DNA from: Erigeron canadensis
Lineage: Eukaryota; Streptophyta; Magnoliopsida; Asterales; Asteraceae
Length of the DNA stretch: 64,000 nucleotides
Direction of reading: 5' to 3'
Assembly: GCF_010389155.1 (NCBI RefSeq)
Contig: NC_057769.1
Location: forward strand, 2,976,001-3,040,000
The notes below the pieces were generated by a model. That model made no database searches. It was not told the origin of the DNA and was given only the letters and a program-made list of their open reading frames with translations. This document shows, in pieces, positions 11,699 to 23,282 of this stretch (positions are counted from its first letter, which is position 1; each line of letters starts with the position of its first letter). Both the position numbers and the translations under genes were made by a program.

Positions 11699-11981
11699 AG
11701 GTGCATTAAATAGTTGTCAGTGGTGAAGCCACCTTATGACTTGGATGGGTCGTGGCCCGTCCTGGATTTATGCAGCATATGTATATTAAACTTAATATAT
11801 GGCTTTTATATGGGTTTTGACTTATTATTGTTAATTTGGCCTATTCCCGACAAATTTCCTGGTTTCGCCACTGATAGTTGTACACTTAACATAAAAATTA
11901 GGGACAAGCTTTTAATATGTAAACGTACAACCTTTTTATGCACGTTAAATGAAGCCTTAAGGGCTTTATTTAGCATTTTCC
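11699..11981. mobile_element. TAAGGGCTGT-family MITE interrupted by a hAT MITE
   Basis: The right end (AGCCTTAAGGGCTTTATTTA, then GCATTTTCC) and the inner words GGTGCATTAAA and AAAATTAGGGACAAGCTTTT match the family seen at 56280 and 1651. The left terminus is worn. The hAT MITE at 11718-11873 lies inside it. Confidence 0.55.
11718..11873. mobile_element. hAT MITE with perfect 8-bp target duplication
   Basis: Flanked by ATAGTTGT at 11710-11717 and 11874-11881. The ends CAGTGGTGAAGCCA and TGGTTTCGCCACTG are inverted repeats of the CAGTGGCGAAACCA type used by plant hAT elements. It is 156 bp long and has no coding capacity. A frame spanning 11714-12001 crosses both elements and is not a gene. 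Confidence 0.85.
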
Positions 11982-12246
11982 ACATTAAAATAGCAAATTA
12001 AACACTAAAATTAATTGGAATGTATTATGGTATAAGTCACCTCATGATCGATGTCTCATGCAGCCCATGATGCCAAATCATTTTCACTTTATCCCCACAC
12101 ACTCATCATCCACCATAAAAAAAAAAATCAATAAACTCACACCTTACATTTTGCACTCCATCCTTTCCCTCATTTTCCTTCTACTCTAAGTTCATCAAAT
12201 ATAATAAATTCCGGCCAACCCTTTGAGCCGGCCGGAGACAATAATC

Positions 12247-12717
12247 ATGAACTCATCATGTATGTCGACATGTATCGCAGACGATGCCCGTGTCCCGGTT
12301 CGCGCTACATACGTTAACTTATACAAATGGCCAGACTCTGACCGAGAATTCGTCCGGTCAGTAAGTAAAAACAGCAATGGTGAGAATGGAGATAGCCACG
12401 GTCACCCTCGAGTTGTCGATAGTATCTCATGCAGACAGTTATATCTTAAAAGCTATACTTTTTCGAGAAAAGAAAGCTTGAATGAGAGAACTAAGAAATG
12501 TATTGGAAGAGTTAAAGAAAAAGCGAGTAGTAGTGTGCATGGGAAACAAAGGAAGTCGTCGTCTTCGGAGAATAGTGAAGGTCGTAATGATCAACGACGG
12601 AGACGGAAGAAGTGTACGGCGGTTATGAATAAGGCGAAAGAGGCGTCTTATGCTGCCTTGGCTTCTATCTTTCGTAGGTTGCTATCTTGCACTACTAAGA
12701 TTGATGTTGTGGATTAA
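12247..12717 (+). CDS. Uncharacterised plant-specific basic protein, 156 aa
   Basis: Single-exon frame of 156 residues starting at the first ATG (12247); the open frame continues upstream only through a TTG codon at 12223. The N-terminal part (NSSCMSTC, then ARVPVRATYVNLYKWPDSD) and the middle block PRVVDSISCRQLYLKSYTFS look conserved, as in a small family I associate with land plants but cannot name. A Ser-rich linker is followed by a basic cluster RRRRKK (residues 117-122 from this start) and an amphipathic C-terminus (YAALASIFRRLLSC) ending DVVD. The basic cluster could act as a nuclear localisation signal; that is inference. There is no signal peptide or membrane segment. GC content is higher than in the flanks, supporting real coding. 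Function unknown. Confidence 0.75.
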   Translation: MNSSCMSTCIADDARVPVRATYVNLYKWPDSDREFVRSVSKNSNGENGDSHGHPRVVDSISCRQLYLKSYTFSRKESLNERTKKCIGRVKEKASSSVHGKQRKSSSSENSEGRNDQRRRRKKCTAVMNKAKEASYAALASIFRRLLSCTTKIDVVD

Positions 12718-15700
12718 TTGATTGAGTACGTTTTGATCAAATCAATCAAATGCGCGCATGAAGATCCATCATATCGATATGCACGTTTTTGTTTTTGTTT
12801 CGTGTCCAAGGTTTGATTATATATATACATATATATTGTTTTTTTCCCTGTTATTTATGTTTTAGTAATGTTAATATCATAAAAGATAGTTCAATTCCGA
12901 GCTTAATAAGTACTTAAGCTTAATTATATACTCGTATTTATTTTGTGATCATTTATAAATTTCGAGTTGTTTAAGTACGTACTTAACATTTTAACATATA
13001 ACAAAAATGACTTCTATCTTCCAACTGGCCGGGGTACGAAACCTGACTGAGCCTTGTGAACTTTTGTCCAAGAAAATTAATAATGTACCTATATCGGAAA
13101 AAAAAAGTTGTGATCATTTAAAAATTAAAATTTTCGTAAAAATTAAAACCTAGCTGGTCATCAAACATGATTTTTAAAAACACATTATGTTAAGTTTTCT
13201 GATTATAATTTATAATTTTACAGTGTGTTTTGATCACTATTCTAGATTTAATAGTAACTTTAGTGTTCAAATAAAAAATTTTCTCTAAAAATAAAAATAA
13301 AATAACAGTTTAACATACAATAAATACTGTAATTAAATATAAAATTTGCATATATATCTGTGTGTAAGGTACATAATTAAGTACTCGATCCGTTCACTTA
13401 TTCGTGTACAGAAGCAACCTCGTATCTCTATTATCTTTGTCGATAAACTTATATAATGACAAGATTAATTACGAATTTACAAAATGCTTACATATAACTC
13501 TCGTTCTCTCAAATACACGTACATATAGTACTATAGTGTCAGTTTATTATATATAATAAAGAAGGATTGTTTTTTAAACTATTTTTAGAAATAATTATGA
13601 TGTGGCATGTCTACAAATTTTTTTAAAATGTTTTTATTTTATTTATAATGTCATATTTAATAAAATTTTAAAGTTAAATAGCCAATTAAATATTTTTAAA
13701 ATGTTTTATTTTATTCATGATGTCTACAGATTTATTTTTTAATTAGAAAACAAAATAAATAGTTTTTTTATATAATATCATAAATGTTTTTTTATGTTTT
13801 ATTAATGCAATAGGTAGTAATATATATAATTATTGTGTTAATTAATTTAATATCTTCAAGCCGAGTTATAGTATATCAATAACAAAAATTATATAATTTT
13901 TTTTAGATTTTTATTGCTTTTAAAGTTTTATTATAAATGTCCGGGTTGAAGCCGGACTGATTAACTAGTTAATTAATAAAACCAAAAGTGAAATAGAATA
14001 TTGTAGAATACGTACAAAGAGCATTTTAAGTTGTAACGATATAATGAAATCATACATGAGTTGGTAGAAAAGCATAAAACTAAGAATACGAATTGTTTAG
14101 TGTAAAATACCGCGTAAAATACCGGCCGCAAATGTTTATTTCTTTCTTTAGGATAAGGAAGACTAATATGATACACACATTTTCAGTTTTCACATTTTAT
14201 CCATAATGTGATTACTTTTCAAGTAAAAGATGTTTTCTATAATTAGCTTATAAACTAAGACTCTACCAATTCTTTTTTGTTACTCGGAAGATGTAATAAC
14301 AAACAAAACTGTAATTATAGAACTGAATAGGTACGTATGATTAAATTTGGATTGCAAGTCTAATTCATCCAAATTATGGGTACATATACTTATGAATCTA
14401 CGTACTCACTTTTTATATTTCAACTTTAATCAATAGCAATTGAGATATAATGTCATATCTAAGCCATATATAACGTGTATGATCGATGAAATATATTTAA
14501 TTTGTATCTAACATACATAATTAATTAATAAGTTATCTAGAATACGAAATGTAAACTTAGAATGATTATAAATGATTATCATATATACCTAATAATGATA
14601 GTAGACACGATAATATTATAAGCAATTAACATATGCACAATAAATTAGTTAACTAGAAAACATTTGATGAAGTTATTGTTTCTCACTCTTGTATGATACA
14701 TATAATTAAGCAATACATATAGTGCTCAATATGATGACTAGAAGGATCGAGCATACCGATTGAAAAAGAAAACAAAAGGTTATTCCCAAATGAAGAAAGG
14801 TGATATAATACATAAAGTTGAAGAAAGATGATATAATACATAAAGTCAAAGAAATGCTACTTAAAATGTAAGAATGGCTGTCTATGTCAACTCTACTTGT
14901 GTGTAAGATTTTATTGATAGTTGACAAAAATTAGAAGAATACGTACTTTATGCTTCTTAAAGTATATGTACTAGTTATCTTCATAACACGTAATTCATAA
15001 TTTGTTTTTATTTTAAGACGTACAATAAATGTATTGGATCTTAGATCTGATAAGCCTTTGATGAAGAGCAAATCAATAGAACTTTGTGAATAAGTTCAAG
15101 ATACATGTCCTGTAGTAGTAAGAAAGTATTATTAGTTCTTTAGCGATTAAGTTTACCTTCTACTTACATGTTAATTCAACTATTATCTCTTATCAAGATT
15201 GTTTACTGCAAGTTCTTATTTGTAGTATTTGTTGGGTATATAAACCTATCTCTCATTGGAAAAACTAAAAACAATTTTAGGTATGTGTACATGTAATTTA
15301 AAAATAGGAGTACATTAAAATGCTGTTTAAAAAAAAAAAAGTAGAATCTTATTAAACTTATTTACGGTTTGATGAGTTGGACGGTAAATAATCTTAAAAA
15401 GTGGTATTTATGAGCTTGGGCCTTATGAGGAAGTTAGGTTTGATGCATGGGAGTACTATTAGAAATAATTGAACCTAAGATATTGAAGCTTTGGAGAACT
15501 AAACCAACTCAGAAGTGATAAGTTAATGGCCGCATTAATTGATAATGTAAAGTTTTGAGCCATTATAGAAAGTATAATCTAAAAGTAAAATGGTCCATTG
15601 CTATTTAGTTGGTATGACCAAATTGGTTTGAATCTAATGCTAACTCGATGATGATAGACATAGATTGGTGCTTAAATTGGTGACAATTGTATTTGGAAAT

Positions 15701-16194
15701 TCTAATGTGATGATTATATATGGAAAAGAAAATCAAATACGGATTATCCATTTGTGACCACTCACGGTGTGATCCCCGGTCAAGGTGGCCGCTTCGGCAA
15801 TCGACATAGATCTCAACCTTAAAAGTACATACATGTTTACGTCTTTGATTGCTATAAAATAAGTATATATACTAGAAAAACATAATGATGACTCGAGGCC
15901 ATGCAATTAATCATAACGAGACCATGCCGATAAATACTAATAATCCTTATTTTCACCCCACCACATTTTTTTAATTATCTTTAGAAAAACTGGAATTTTA
16001 ATCGATGGTGTTGATCATCTATCTTCATCATCAACTTAATTTCATAATTTGTTCAAAAGACGGGTTGTCTTGAAACCTTTTAATGTCCAAAGCAAATTTT
16101 GCAAAATGAGTTTTTTTTTTTTTTTTTTTCACCAATTAAGTTTATTTATTAATCAATAAATTATATTTACATCAGAATAGTTTTTCACCCTGTC

Positions 16195-16196
<2 letters not shown>
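12718..16196. other. AT-rich intergenic DNA with a small tandem repeat
   Basis: No gene is recognised in about 3.5 kb. It holds a 28-bp tandem duplication (14791-14846) and scattered poly-A/T runs. Minus-strand frames at 13973-14176 and 14706-14927 are hydrophobic low-complexity reads without domains. Confidence 0.5.
14791..14846. repeat. 28-bp tandem duplication
   Basis: Two adjacent units of TGAAGAAAGGTGATATAATA.. differ by one base (GG versus GA). They stand alone, with no further copies next to them. Confidence 0.85.

Positions 16197-16273
<77 letters not shown>
16197..16273. repeat. (TTA)n microsatellite
   Basis: About 25 uninterrupted TTA/TAT units. It is likely length-polymorphic. 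Confidence 0.95.
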
Positions 16274-16468
16274 TATTTTTAAGTTTGAACTTGTAGATCG
16301 AGTAGATTATATCAAGTATGAATATAAATGATTAAATGAATAGTTTTATGAAGTTTGTTAGGTTCATTTTTACGTCCTTATATAAAAGGGATTTACAATA
16401 TGCGTGGCTTAAAAAATTAGCAGCTTTACCCTTAATTCATTTGATGTAGAAATTATTAACCGAAATGG

Positions 16469-16718
16469 GGAATTAACTTTGTTATATTGTTTCATGCTTT
16501 AATCAACCTAATTAAGATTTAAGAATAAGGAAATCAATCACTGAATCAAATATCAACAGGCCAAGTATGAATAGCCCGCATTAACATGGACTTGCTCAGA
16601 AGCCAAGGGCCCAAGGCTAAAAAGTTTCATGATTGGGGTAACTTTAATTAGGTTCAAGTAAATTTAAGCAAATTCACCAACACCTCAAAGGCTCAAACAA
16701 CATATATAGTTGGATCAT
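16469..16718. repeat. Local duplication, segment A copy 2
   Basis: Counterpart of 10246-10476 in the same orientation, diverged by substitutions and short indels. Its partner segment B lies about 3 kb downstream (19694-19806). Confidence 0.75.
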
Positions 16719-18229
16719 GTCATGCCGGCCCAATAGTATAGATGGACTAAGCCATCGCTTTGGGCCCCCAAAGTTACAAGGCCCCCATATTTTGTATAAT
16801 GGGCTTAAGGTTTGGAAATTTGGGCCGATACTACTGTCCAATGTATACAAAGAAAAAGAAAATAAGCGGCCGCTCAAAAAAAAAAAGGGGGACACGGCTC
16901 ATAAACAGACCTTCTTGAAAAGTGAACCTCCAATTCGATTCTCTCAAACATATGAAGGCAAAATTTAATATAGTGGAAGAGCGTATAAAGTATGAGTACA
17001 GGTACACCATACCATTTATCTAATACTTATCTTTTTAATTTTATTACTCCCATCTAATAGATTGTAATTGGGATCCTTTTGGAATTTCAGCAAGGCTGAT
17101 GCAAGAAGTTGATTAGCTTTGTGAAAGTATGAATGATTTTGGAGAAATAGTAGCAGGTATATGTGTACAAGTAATCTAATACTAGTCTTTTTGTTTTTAT
17201 TACACACAAGTCATTAGCGGAATGATCCTTCATATAGTCCTAGGTTCATATAGTGGAGTCGAGAGTGGTGTGGTCCTTATATTATGTGTCGTAATCTACA
17301 TAGCAGCATAATGTACCAAGGGATCGATCAACAGTAACAAGTATTTCTTCTTTTTTTTTTTTCTTTCTTTGTTGTAAATTAAGCCCCAAAATTGATTCCG
17401 TTTAAGGCCACCAAAAACCTTGAGCCGACAATTTCATAATCGAAGTATAATATTGCATTCGCATAAATAAATAATTTACCAAAAAATAAAAGAAAATTTA
17501 ATTATAATGTGTAATTAACAATTGCGTAGCTTGCTGCGGGGTCGATTTGGATTGTCCGTTATCAACCTTTTACCACAAAACATAATGATTTATATTGTCA
17601 TTATCTAATGATTGTAAATGGTTAAATCCGTGATCATTTAGCAAATTGCAAATATGTTCTTTTAGATTTATGATAAAAAAAATGTTATATCAAAGAAAAG
17701 GTTATATATATCAAGCAAATTTCTACATTTACCGCTTCGTTTTTACTTACAAAATTGGAATGTTTTATACTTACTCATCATACATGCCCACCCGTTCGTT
17801 CTTCATGAATGATGGATGCGGAATTCTCGGCTTTTTAAGGTATTTCGTCCATCATTTATATTTTTTTGCAAGGTGTATCTGTAATTTGACGCTAATTATG
17901 ACGAGGGGTAGCTAGGGGGCCATATATCCAATAAACCACCAACAACCAGTTTGTACATATGTTTTCGTTGTTTCTTGATGATTGGCCTTTCTTAATGTCG
18001 AAGTTAGAAATAAGTGGTGGTTCCTACATGGTCGGTGGTCCAGTAGTTACTTCATAAGATGCATGTTTCGAATTGAAGTTCATCGATATAATAGCAATGC
18101 AACACAAATTGCTCGTTTTGTCTTTTGTTGGTGGCACGATAAGCACATTGAATCTAGTCACTTCCACTCATATACATTATCGTGTGTGATCTATTAAGTA
18201 AACCCAACTGGTATTTCTTAGTCTACATC
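16719..18229. other. Intergenic DNA inside duplication copy 2
   Basis: No gene is recognised. Overlapping frames on both strands (16674-16968, 17646-17915, 17982-18197) lack domains or splice context and are treated as chance. Confidence 0.45.
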
Positions 18230-18660
18230 CACGCCGGCCAGTTGAAATACAATGTAGCACTATTGTTGATGATGTACCCACCTAGACCTCCAACGCCCAG
18301 AGAGACGCTGACTGCACGCAGGGTACAACGTATAGACTTCACTCAGGCTACACCCAGACTCTATAATGCCTGGGAAAAGAAGATAAGCACAAAAGAGATA
18401 TTACCATATCATTTCCTTAAATAATGGAGATCGTTGCTAAAGATAAGGAAGAGAGAAGACGCGTGAGAAGACTCCTTCACAAAGGAAATCACTATAAAAG
18501 GGGGAAAACCTTAAAGCTAAGAGGACCACCTCGGCAAAAAAAACCCTAAACATAAAATAACATTTATCTAACCGGCGTATAAGGGAGGAACACTCCTAAC
18601 TAACAGCGGGGAATCGCCAATGAAACATTCTGAACACTTCAAACCCCTACGTCCAGTCCG
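18230..18660 (+). mobile_element. Possible solo-LTR or LTR remnant
   Basis: A relatively GC-rich stretch has a TATA box (ACTATAAAAGGGGG at 18491-18504). A CCACCTCGGC / AAACCCTAAAC segment follows, then AACAGCGGGGAATCGCC and a TTGTACAAAC end, in the order expected for an LTR promoter and R-U5 region. No gag-pol coding, primer-binding site or second LTR is seen, and the boundaries are uncertain. Confidence 0.3.
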
Positions 18661-19446
18661 TTGTACAAACAATTGTGATAGAAACTTGAAATAAATAATT
18701 AAACTTATTGATTCATAAGAACATCAGGAACAATTAAATTTTAAAAGCAATACCTAAAGTTAAAAAATTTCACATAATGTGATAGCTAAAAAAGTGACAT
18801 TCATATATTTTACAAACTGATCTACCTTGCTTTACATGAATATAAAAAGAACAAAATTCGAATGGATCTAAAAATATAAATGAGACTAATTAAAGTTATA
18901 ATAATTAAAATAAAATTTAAAAAGGTATTTTTGGATCATAATAGTGAGACATCTTTAGTATTTCTAACTTGAGCCTCTATACACATGATAAGTTGATAAC
19001 CTTCTCTTCCATCCTATGAATGTCGTACATATTAATACATGCACATACCAAACCACAAGAAAGGGTAAAAGGATCAAGGATCAAGGATCGTATGCCTAAA
19101 TTTGAACTCGGACTTTCAGAGCACAAACTCTCATTTCCCTTGAACCATAACAGTAAAGAAATTTGGCTTTTAGAGTGGACAAATGCCATCCCCAAATGTT
19201 CCCGTCTTTTGTCTTCAAATACATTTTGGATGACATTTTGTGACGAATGGGTCGTCTCTGAAACTTTTTTGACCAAAAATATCAAAAAACAACTCTTTTT
19301 TTTTTTAAATCATTTAACGACTTTTTTGAGGACGACCCGAAAGTGTCCGATCTCCCAATGTCATATTTTTTTAGTGTATTATATACTAAAAGCTAGCTAA
19401 TTGACAATAAAAGCTTATATGTGTTGAGTGTTGACCCTTTTGATAA
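18661..19446. other. Intergenic DNA
   Basis: Reads on both strands between 18977 and 19400 are open for about 100 codons, but they overlap each other and show no domain. I do not call a gene. Confidence 0.45.
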
Positions 19447-19674
19447 TCACTATTTATAATATCTTATAAAGCAAATTGGATTTCTCCCTTAACTTAATTA
19501 ATAACCTGATAAGACAAAAATGCCCTTAAATAATCTTCCTTACTAAACACCCTCTCACGTGATATACCAACTATGCCTTTCAACCATTTTCGTCTCTAGC
19601 AAAGTAAAACCCTATCAACGCCACCACCAGAATGTCTTCCCCACCACCACTGCATTGCGCGGGTACCATGCTCG
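19447..19674 (+). mobile_element. Helitron-like element in duplication copy 2
   Basis: Starts A|TCACTATTTATAATATCTTA, with TAAAGCAAATTGG following, and ends TGCATTGCGCGGGTACCATG then CTCG. It sits between A-side and B-side sequence of the second duplication copy, in the opposite orientation to the element in copy 1. Confidence 0.55.
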
Positions 19675-19693
19675 TGTAAATAATACGAGTATA

Positions 19694-19806
19694 ACAGAAC
19701 GCATTGAATACTTGTACTTGATCCTGATTAAATAGTACTTTGAAATTCAGTAGCTTTACATGACTTTTGGCTATGGATGGTCAAAACTAGTACATATATC
19801 TATCGT
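19694..19806. repeat. Local duplication, segment B copy 2
   Basis: Counterpart of 10772-10878 (shared ATCCTGATTRAATAGTACTT and GGATGGTCAAAAC). Confidence 0.7.
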
Positions 19807-21084
19807 TCTAAAACATAGCTTAATTATTTCTATAGCAATAAATAAACTGGAAATAAAAGTTCCAGCTGTATCAACAGTTTTTTGTTTTGTTTAAAGACTG
19901 GAAACATATATATATAGCTCAATTATTAATCCTATATAGAAAGTTATGCCTAATAACTGATCATATGACTTCTTGAATATATAGAATTTATTCGATGAAA
20001 TAAATTATAAGACTCCTTAAATATGGTTTAGTATGTCACTTGAAATCAGTTTAAGCGGGTGTTCGGCATTGTCGGGCCGGGTTGAGCACTGACGTGTTTT
20101 GGGATGCATTCGGTGTCACCCAACATTGACATCCATACTTTTTTTTTTTTTTTTTCACAACGACATGTCGACATTAAAGAAAGTGATGATGAGCTTGATT
20201 GTGGGTATCAAATTAAATACTATATATCTTGATAGGATAGAAAAATGATGTGAAAATAGTTTTATAAGAATGCAACCAATTTATGAAGTGGATACAAGAG
20301 ATTTACTACTGTTGTTTAGAATAGTGAACATGGATCCCAAAAGGAGAGAATTTTCCAAAAGCTCTTCGATCTCACAGTCCTATGGTTGATGATATATGAA
20401 AAGCGAGAAATGGGTTGATTTTCCAAAATATAGAGATGATAGTGCAAAAAATCTGGAAGAAATCAAGACGTACGTCGTTGGGTTACCTCTGGACAGTGGA
20501 TGATCGATCATGACAAGTGCTATATAGGCCAACGTACAGGGCTCCAATTTTAAAAGGTTTAACGGATTGACAATGAACAGTTTAAGAATGATTTATTAGA
20601 TATATAGTATTAATTATAAAAAAGTTTTATCAATGATTTTACTTTATATATAGGGCTTGAAGTAGAACAATATTCAACAAAGAATGAAAACAAATGATAA
20701 GTTCTAACTATTTTTATGATAATCACATTTCTTTTTTTTGTTTAATTAGTTCCTATATATAAGTAATTATTATCCATTTTTTTACACTTACAACAATTGT
20801 GGTAATATATATTTTTATTATATGGGCCTTTTTTTTTTATCTTGCACACAAATTCTAAAATTCACTGGTCGATTCTGTCTCTAGATAAGAAATATATATG
20901 GGACCTTTTAATAGCTTGAATTGGAAAGACTAAGTGAATGTTTTAAGTAGTTTAAAACAATAACAACAACAATATTCAATTCCCTATATAACCGAGGTAT
21001 ATGAGAGAAGTGAGATGTAATTTATATGATTATATTTGTAAGATGTTTGTTTTTGTCTAGCTTAATATATTTTTCATTGTAAAA
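19807..21084. other. AT-rich intergenic DNA
   Basis: No gene is seen. Poly-T runs occur at 20141-20156 and 20830-20838. Confidence 0.5.
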
Positions 21085-21245
21085 AAAATAGTCTATTTAT
21101 AGATGCAAGGTCAGAGGTTTTAATTTTTTGATCTACTTTAGGTATAACCTCGAAGTAGCCTCTTTACCTTAGATAGGGGCAAAGTTGTATACAACTCAAC
21201 CACCACCATGCAACATCGTAGACGGAATTGTGACCGAAAACTCGT
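21085..21245 (+). mobile_element. SINE-like retroposon (type A), 3' part
   Basis: Shares the type A body: CCTCTTTACCTTAGATAGGG, then GCAAAGTTGTATACAACTCA and GTAGACGGAATTGTGAC. The tRNA-like head is not recognisable. Confidence 0.45.
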
Positions 21246-21350
21246 AAAAGACGATATAATGTGTTAGTTAATTACTTGCTTTTCAAGGAAAAAATGGGTT
21301 TAGTATTTATAAGTGTAACGAACTTTGAAACTTTTTCTATTGTATAAATG

Positions 21351-21540
21351 TAACTTACATTTGGTGCATTGTAGGCAAAAACTTTGTAAAACTGTTCAAA
21401 TAATGTAACATTTTGACATGCACCAATTGAAAAATTACACGTGCTAGCTCATATAATTTGTCACGTATACACTTTTACATTATTTGAACAATATTATAAA
21501 ATTTCTTCCTACAATGCACTAAATGTCTAAATCTAAGTTA
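21351..21540. mobile_element. Fold-back MITE downstream of the KCS gene
   Basis: Two arms of about 70 bp are imperfect reverse complements. The left arm carries GGTGCATTGTAGG and TGTTCAAATAATGTAA; the right arm carries TTACATTATTTGAACA and CCTACAATGCACTAAATG. It lies about 290 bp beyond the KCS stop codon, so it might fall in or near the 3' untranslated region. Confidence 0.7.
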
Positions 21541-21830
21541 TGTTCAAAAAAATGCAAAACATGCAATAATCGAAAATGATAACATAATATATACAAGAAG
21601 CAATTCATTATGTTACATCTAAGACGACCCTGAAATTGAAAGTGATCGGGTTTAGGAAATCAAATGGTAGCTTGTGTTTCGTTAAACATTTAAATCACAT
21701 TATTACATACAATAAAAGTAAGATACACACAATAAATTATACCTTTGTCTTTTCTATAAATAAATAAATAATGAATCGTGGAAAATAAAATGACCTTTTT
21801 TTACGAACGTCCTAGCTTGTAATTTAATGT

Positions 21831-23228
21831 TCACTCTGGTATCTTGAAGGTGTTAATGTCTTCGTCCTGGATCCACCCATATTTCTCCATGAATGGATTA
21901 ATTATGGTTTGTGGTGGGTAGTCTTCGATTTTACACTCTTTCCATACATTTTCTACTCCTTCCAGGTCACGTACAACTTCCCACAAGCAACTATTGCACT
22001 TGAAACCTGCCCCAAAGCTTATCATAAACAATTTATCACCTTTTTTTAGCCTTTTTTTGGCCTCCATGTACCCTAAAACATACCAAACACTACTAGCTGA
22101 AGTATTGCCGAACCGGTGCAAAGTCATTCGTGCCGGTTCAACATCATATTCACTTAGACCAAGACTCTGAGCGACCGTGTCAATTACAGCTTTTCCACCA
22201 GTGTGGAGACAAAAATGATCCACACCAGTCTTAAAGTTGATCATGGGCCTGGGTGACCCTGATGACTTTTTTTGACTATTCTGGAGCATTTTTAGTGTTA
22301 CAGAAAGGATACTAAACCGGAGTAGCTCCCGGATTGGTAAGATCTTTGGAGCAAGTACTTTCAAGTTGTCAACAAATGCCCGAGTTGCGGATTTTGGTAG
22401 GTTTTTACCTAAATGAAACCCAACCCGACCCTGTTCATCCTCGGTTTGTATGCAACAACCATATGCTTCATCTTTTGCACCATGGTGCGTTCGGACCAAA
22501 CAATTTAGCCTCAACATGCATTTTTGAGCTAGACTTGGCTTGTTTGTTAGAATCATAGCACACCCTCCTGACCTAAACAAACAATTTGAAAGTATCATGG
22601 ATCTATCATTACCAATATACCAATTTGGAGTCAAAGATTCAGATGTCACCACCATAGCCAATTGATTTTTCTTTGACTTAAAAATGCTTTCAACAACATT
22701 TAAAGAAACCAAACTTGCACTACACCCCATCCCACACAAATTATAGGTCTTAATATCTTCCCTCATTTTGTATCGATTCACAATTCGACTCGATAACGAA
22801 GGCATACAAGCCAACATTGAGATATTAACCACCAAAACATCAATCTCCAAAGGTGAAATCCCGGTTCGCCTTAAAAGTCTTCCAATGGTGTACTCAAAAA
22901 GCTCTTCCATCTCAATAATTGCATCTTGGTAAGTCGGGTTTTCTTCACGGCCTTCAAACACCATTCTTGGAGCATATGTTTCCTCACCAATGCCGGAACT
23001 AACAATTGCTTTAAGAAGAAACTTGTACTCATTTAGACCAAGATTTTTAGCCCTCTTAATGACTTCACCACAAAATTCGGTTGAAAGTTTTCGGTCATCA
23101 GAGGGTTTGTACAACTGGTAATCCAACAAGTAACATTTTTGGTGCCTTTTACTATCAAGAAAGTTGATTATAATGTAGAGAAGATATAAGAGATGGATGA
23201 AAGACAAAATGGTCAGGAAAAGCACCAT
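21831..23228 (-). CDS. KCS: 3-ketoacyl-CoA synthase (KCS3/KCS12/KCS19 type)
   Basis: Intronless 465-residue condensing enzyme. KCS enzymes condense malonyl-CoA with a long acyl-CoA in the ER membrane, the first step of very-long-chain fatty acid elongation for cuticular wax, suberin and lipids. Residues 2-23 form one hydrophobic anchor. The FAE1/CUT1 domain covers about 25-315 and the C-terminal thiolase-like domain about 330-415. The catalytic set is present: Cys169 in GMGCSA, His342 in LHTGG and Asn375 in FGNTSASS. Other family blocks seen are PNWYIGNDRSM, NCLFRSGG and SFGAGFKCNSC. Most KCS proteins have two anchors and about 490-500 residues. The short N-terminus and the stretch DYQLYKPSDDRKLST point to the KCS3/12/19 clade; KCS3 has been reported to restrain wax synthesis through KCS6, so a regulatory role is possible. 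Start: ATG at 23228 in good context (AACATGG). Confidence 0.92.
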   Translation of the reverse strand: MVLFLTILSFIHLLYLLYIIINFLDSKRHQKCYLLDYQLYKPSDDRKLSTEFCGEVIKRAKNLGLNEYKFLLKAIVSSGIGEETYAPRMVFEGREENPTYQDAIIEMEELFEYTIGRLLRRTGISPLEIDVLVVNISMLACMPSLSSRIVNRYKMREDIKTYNLCGMGCSASLVSLNVVESIFKSKKNQLAMVVTSESLTPNWYIGNDRSMILSNCLFRSGGCAMILTNKPSLAQKCMLRLNCLVRTHHGAKDEAYGCCIQTEDEQGRVGFHLGKNLPKSATRAFVDNLKVLAPKILPIRELLRFSILSVTLKMLQNSQKKSSGSPRPMINFKTGVDHFCLHTGGKAVIDTVAQSLGLSEYDVEPARMTLHRFGNTSASSVWYVLGYMEAKKRLKKGDKLFMISFGAGFKCNSCLWEVVRDLEGVENVWKECKIEDYPPQTIINPFMEKYGWIQDEDINTFKIPE

Positions 23229-23274
23229 GTTTAGAGAGTGGAGAAGGAATAATTTGGAAGAGTGTTTAAGTTAA

Positions 23275-23282
23275 TATTTATA
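23275..23282 (-). promoter_or_regulatory. Candidate TATA box of the KCS gene
   Basis: TATAAATA on the minus strand, about 46 bp before the start codon. It implies a very short leader of roughly 15-20 nt. Confidence 0.5.

Noticed and set aside
18977..19400. Overlapping frames of over 100 codons on both strands
   Set aside because: They overlap in opposite directions, neither shows a known motif, and there is no promoter or splice context.
22334..22558. 74-codon plus-strand frame
   Set aside because: Antisense shadow of the KCS coding region.
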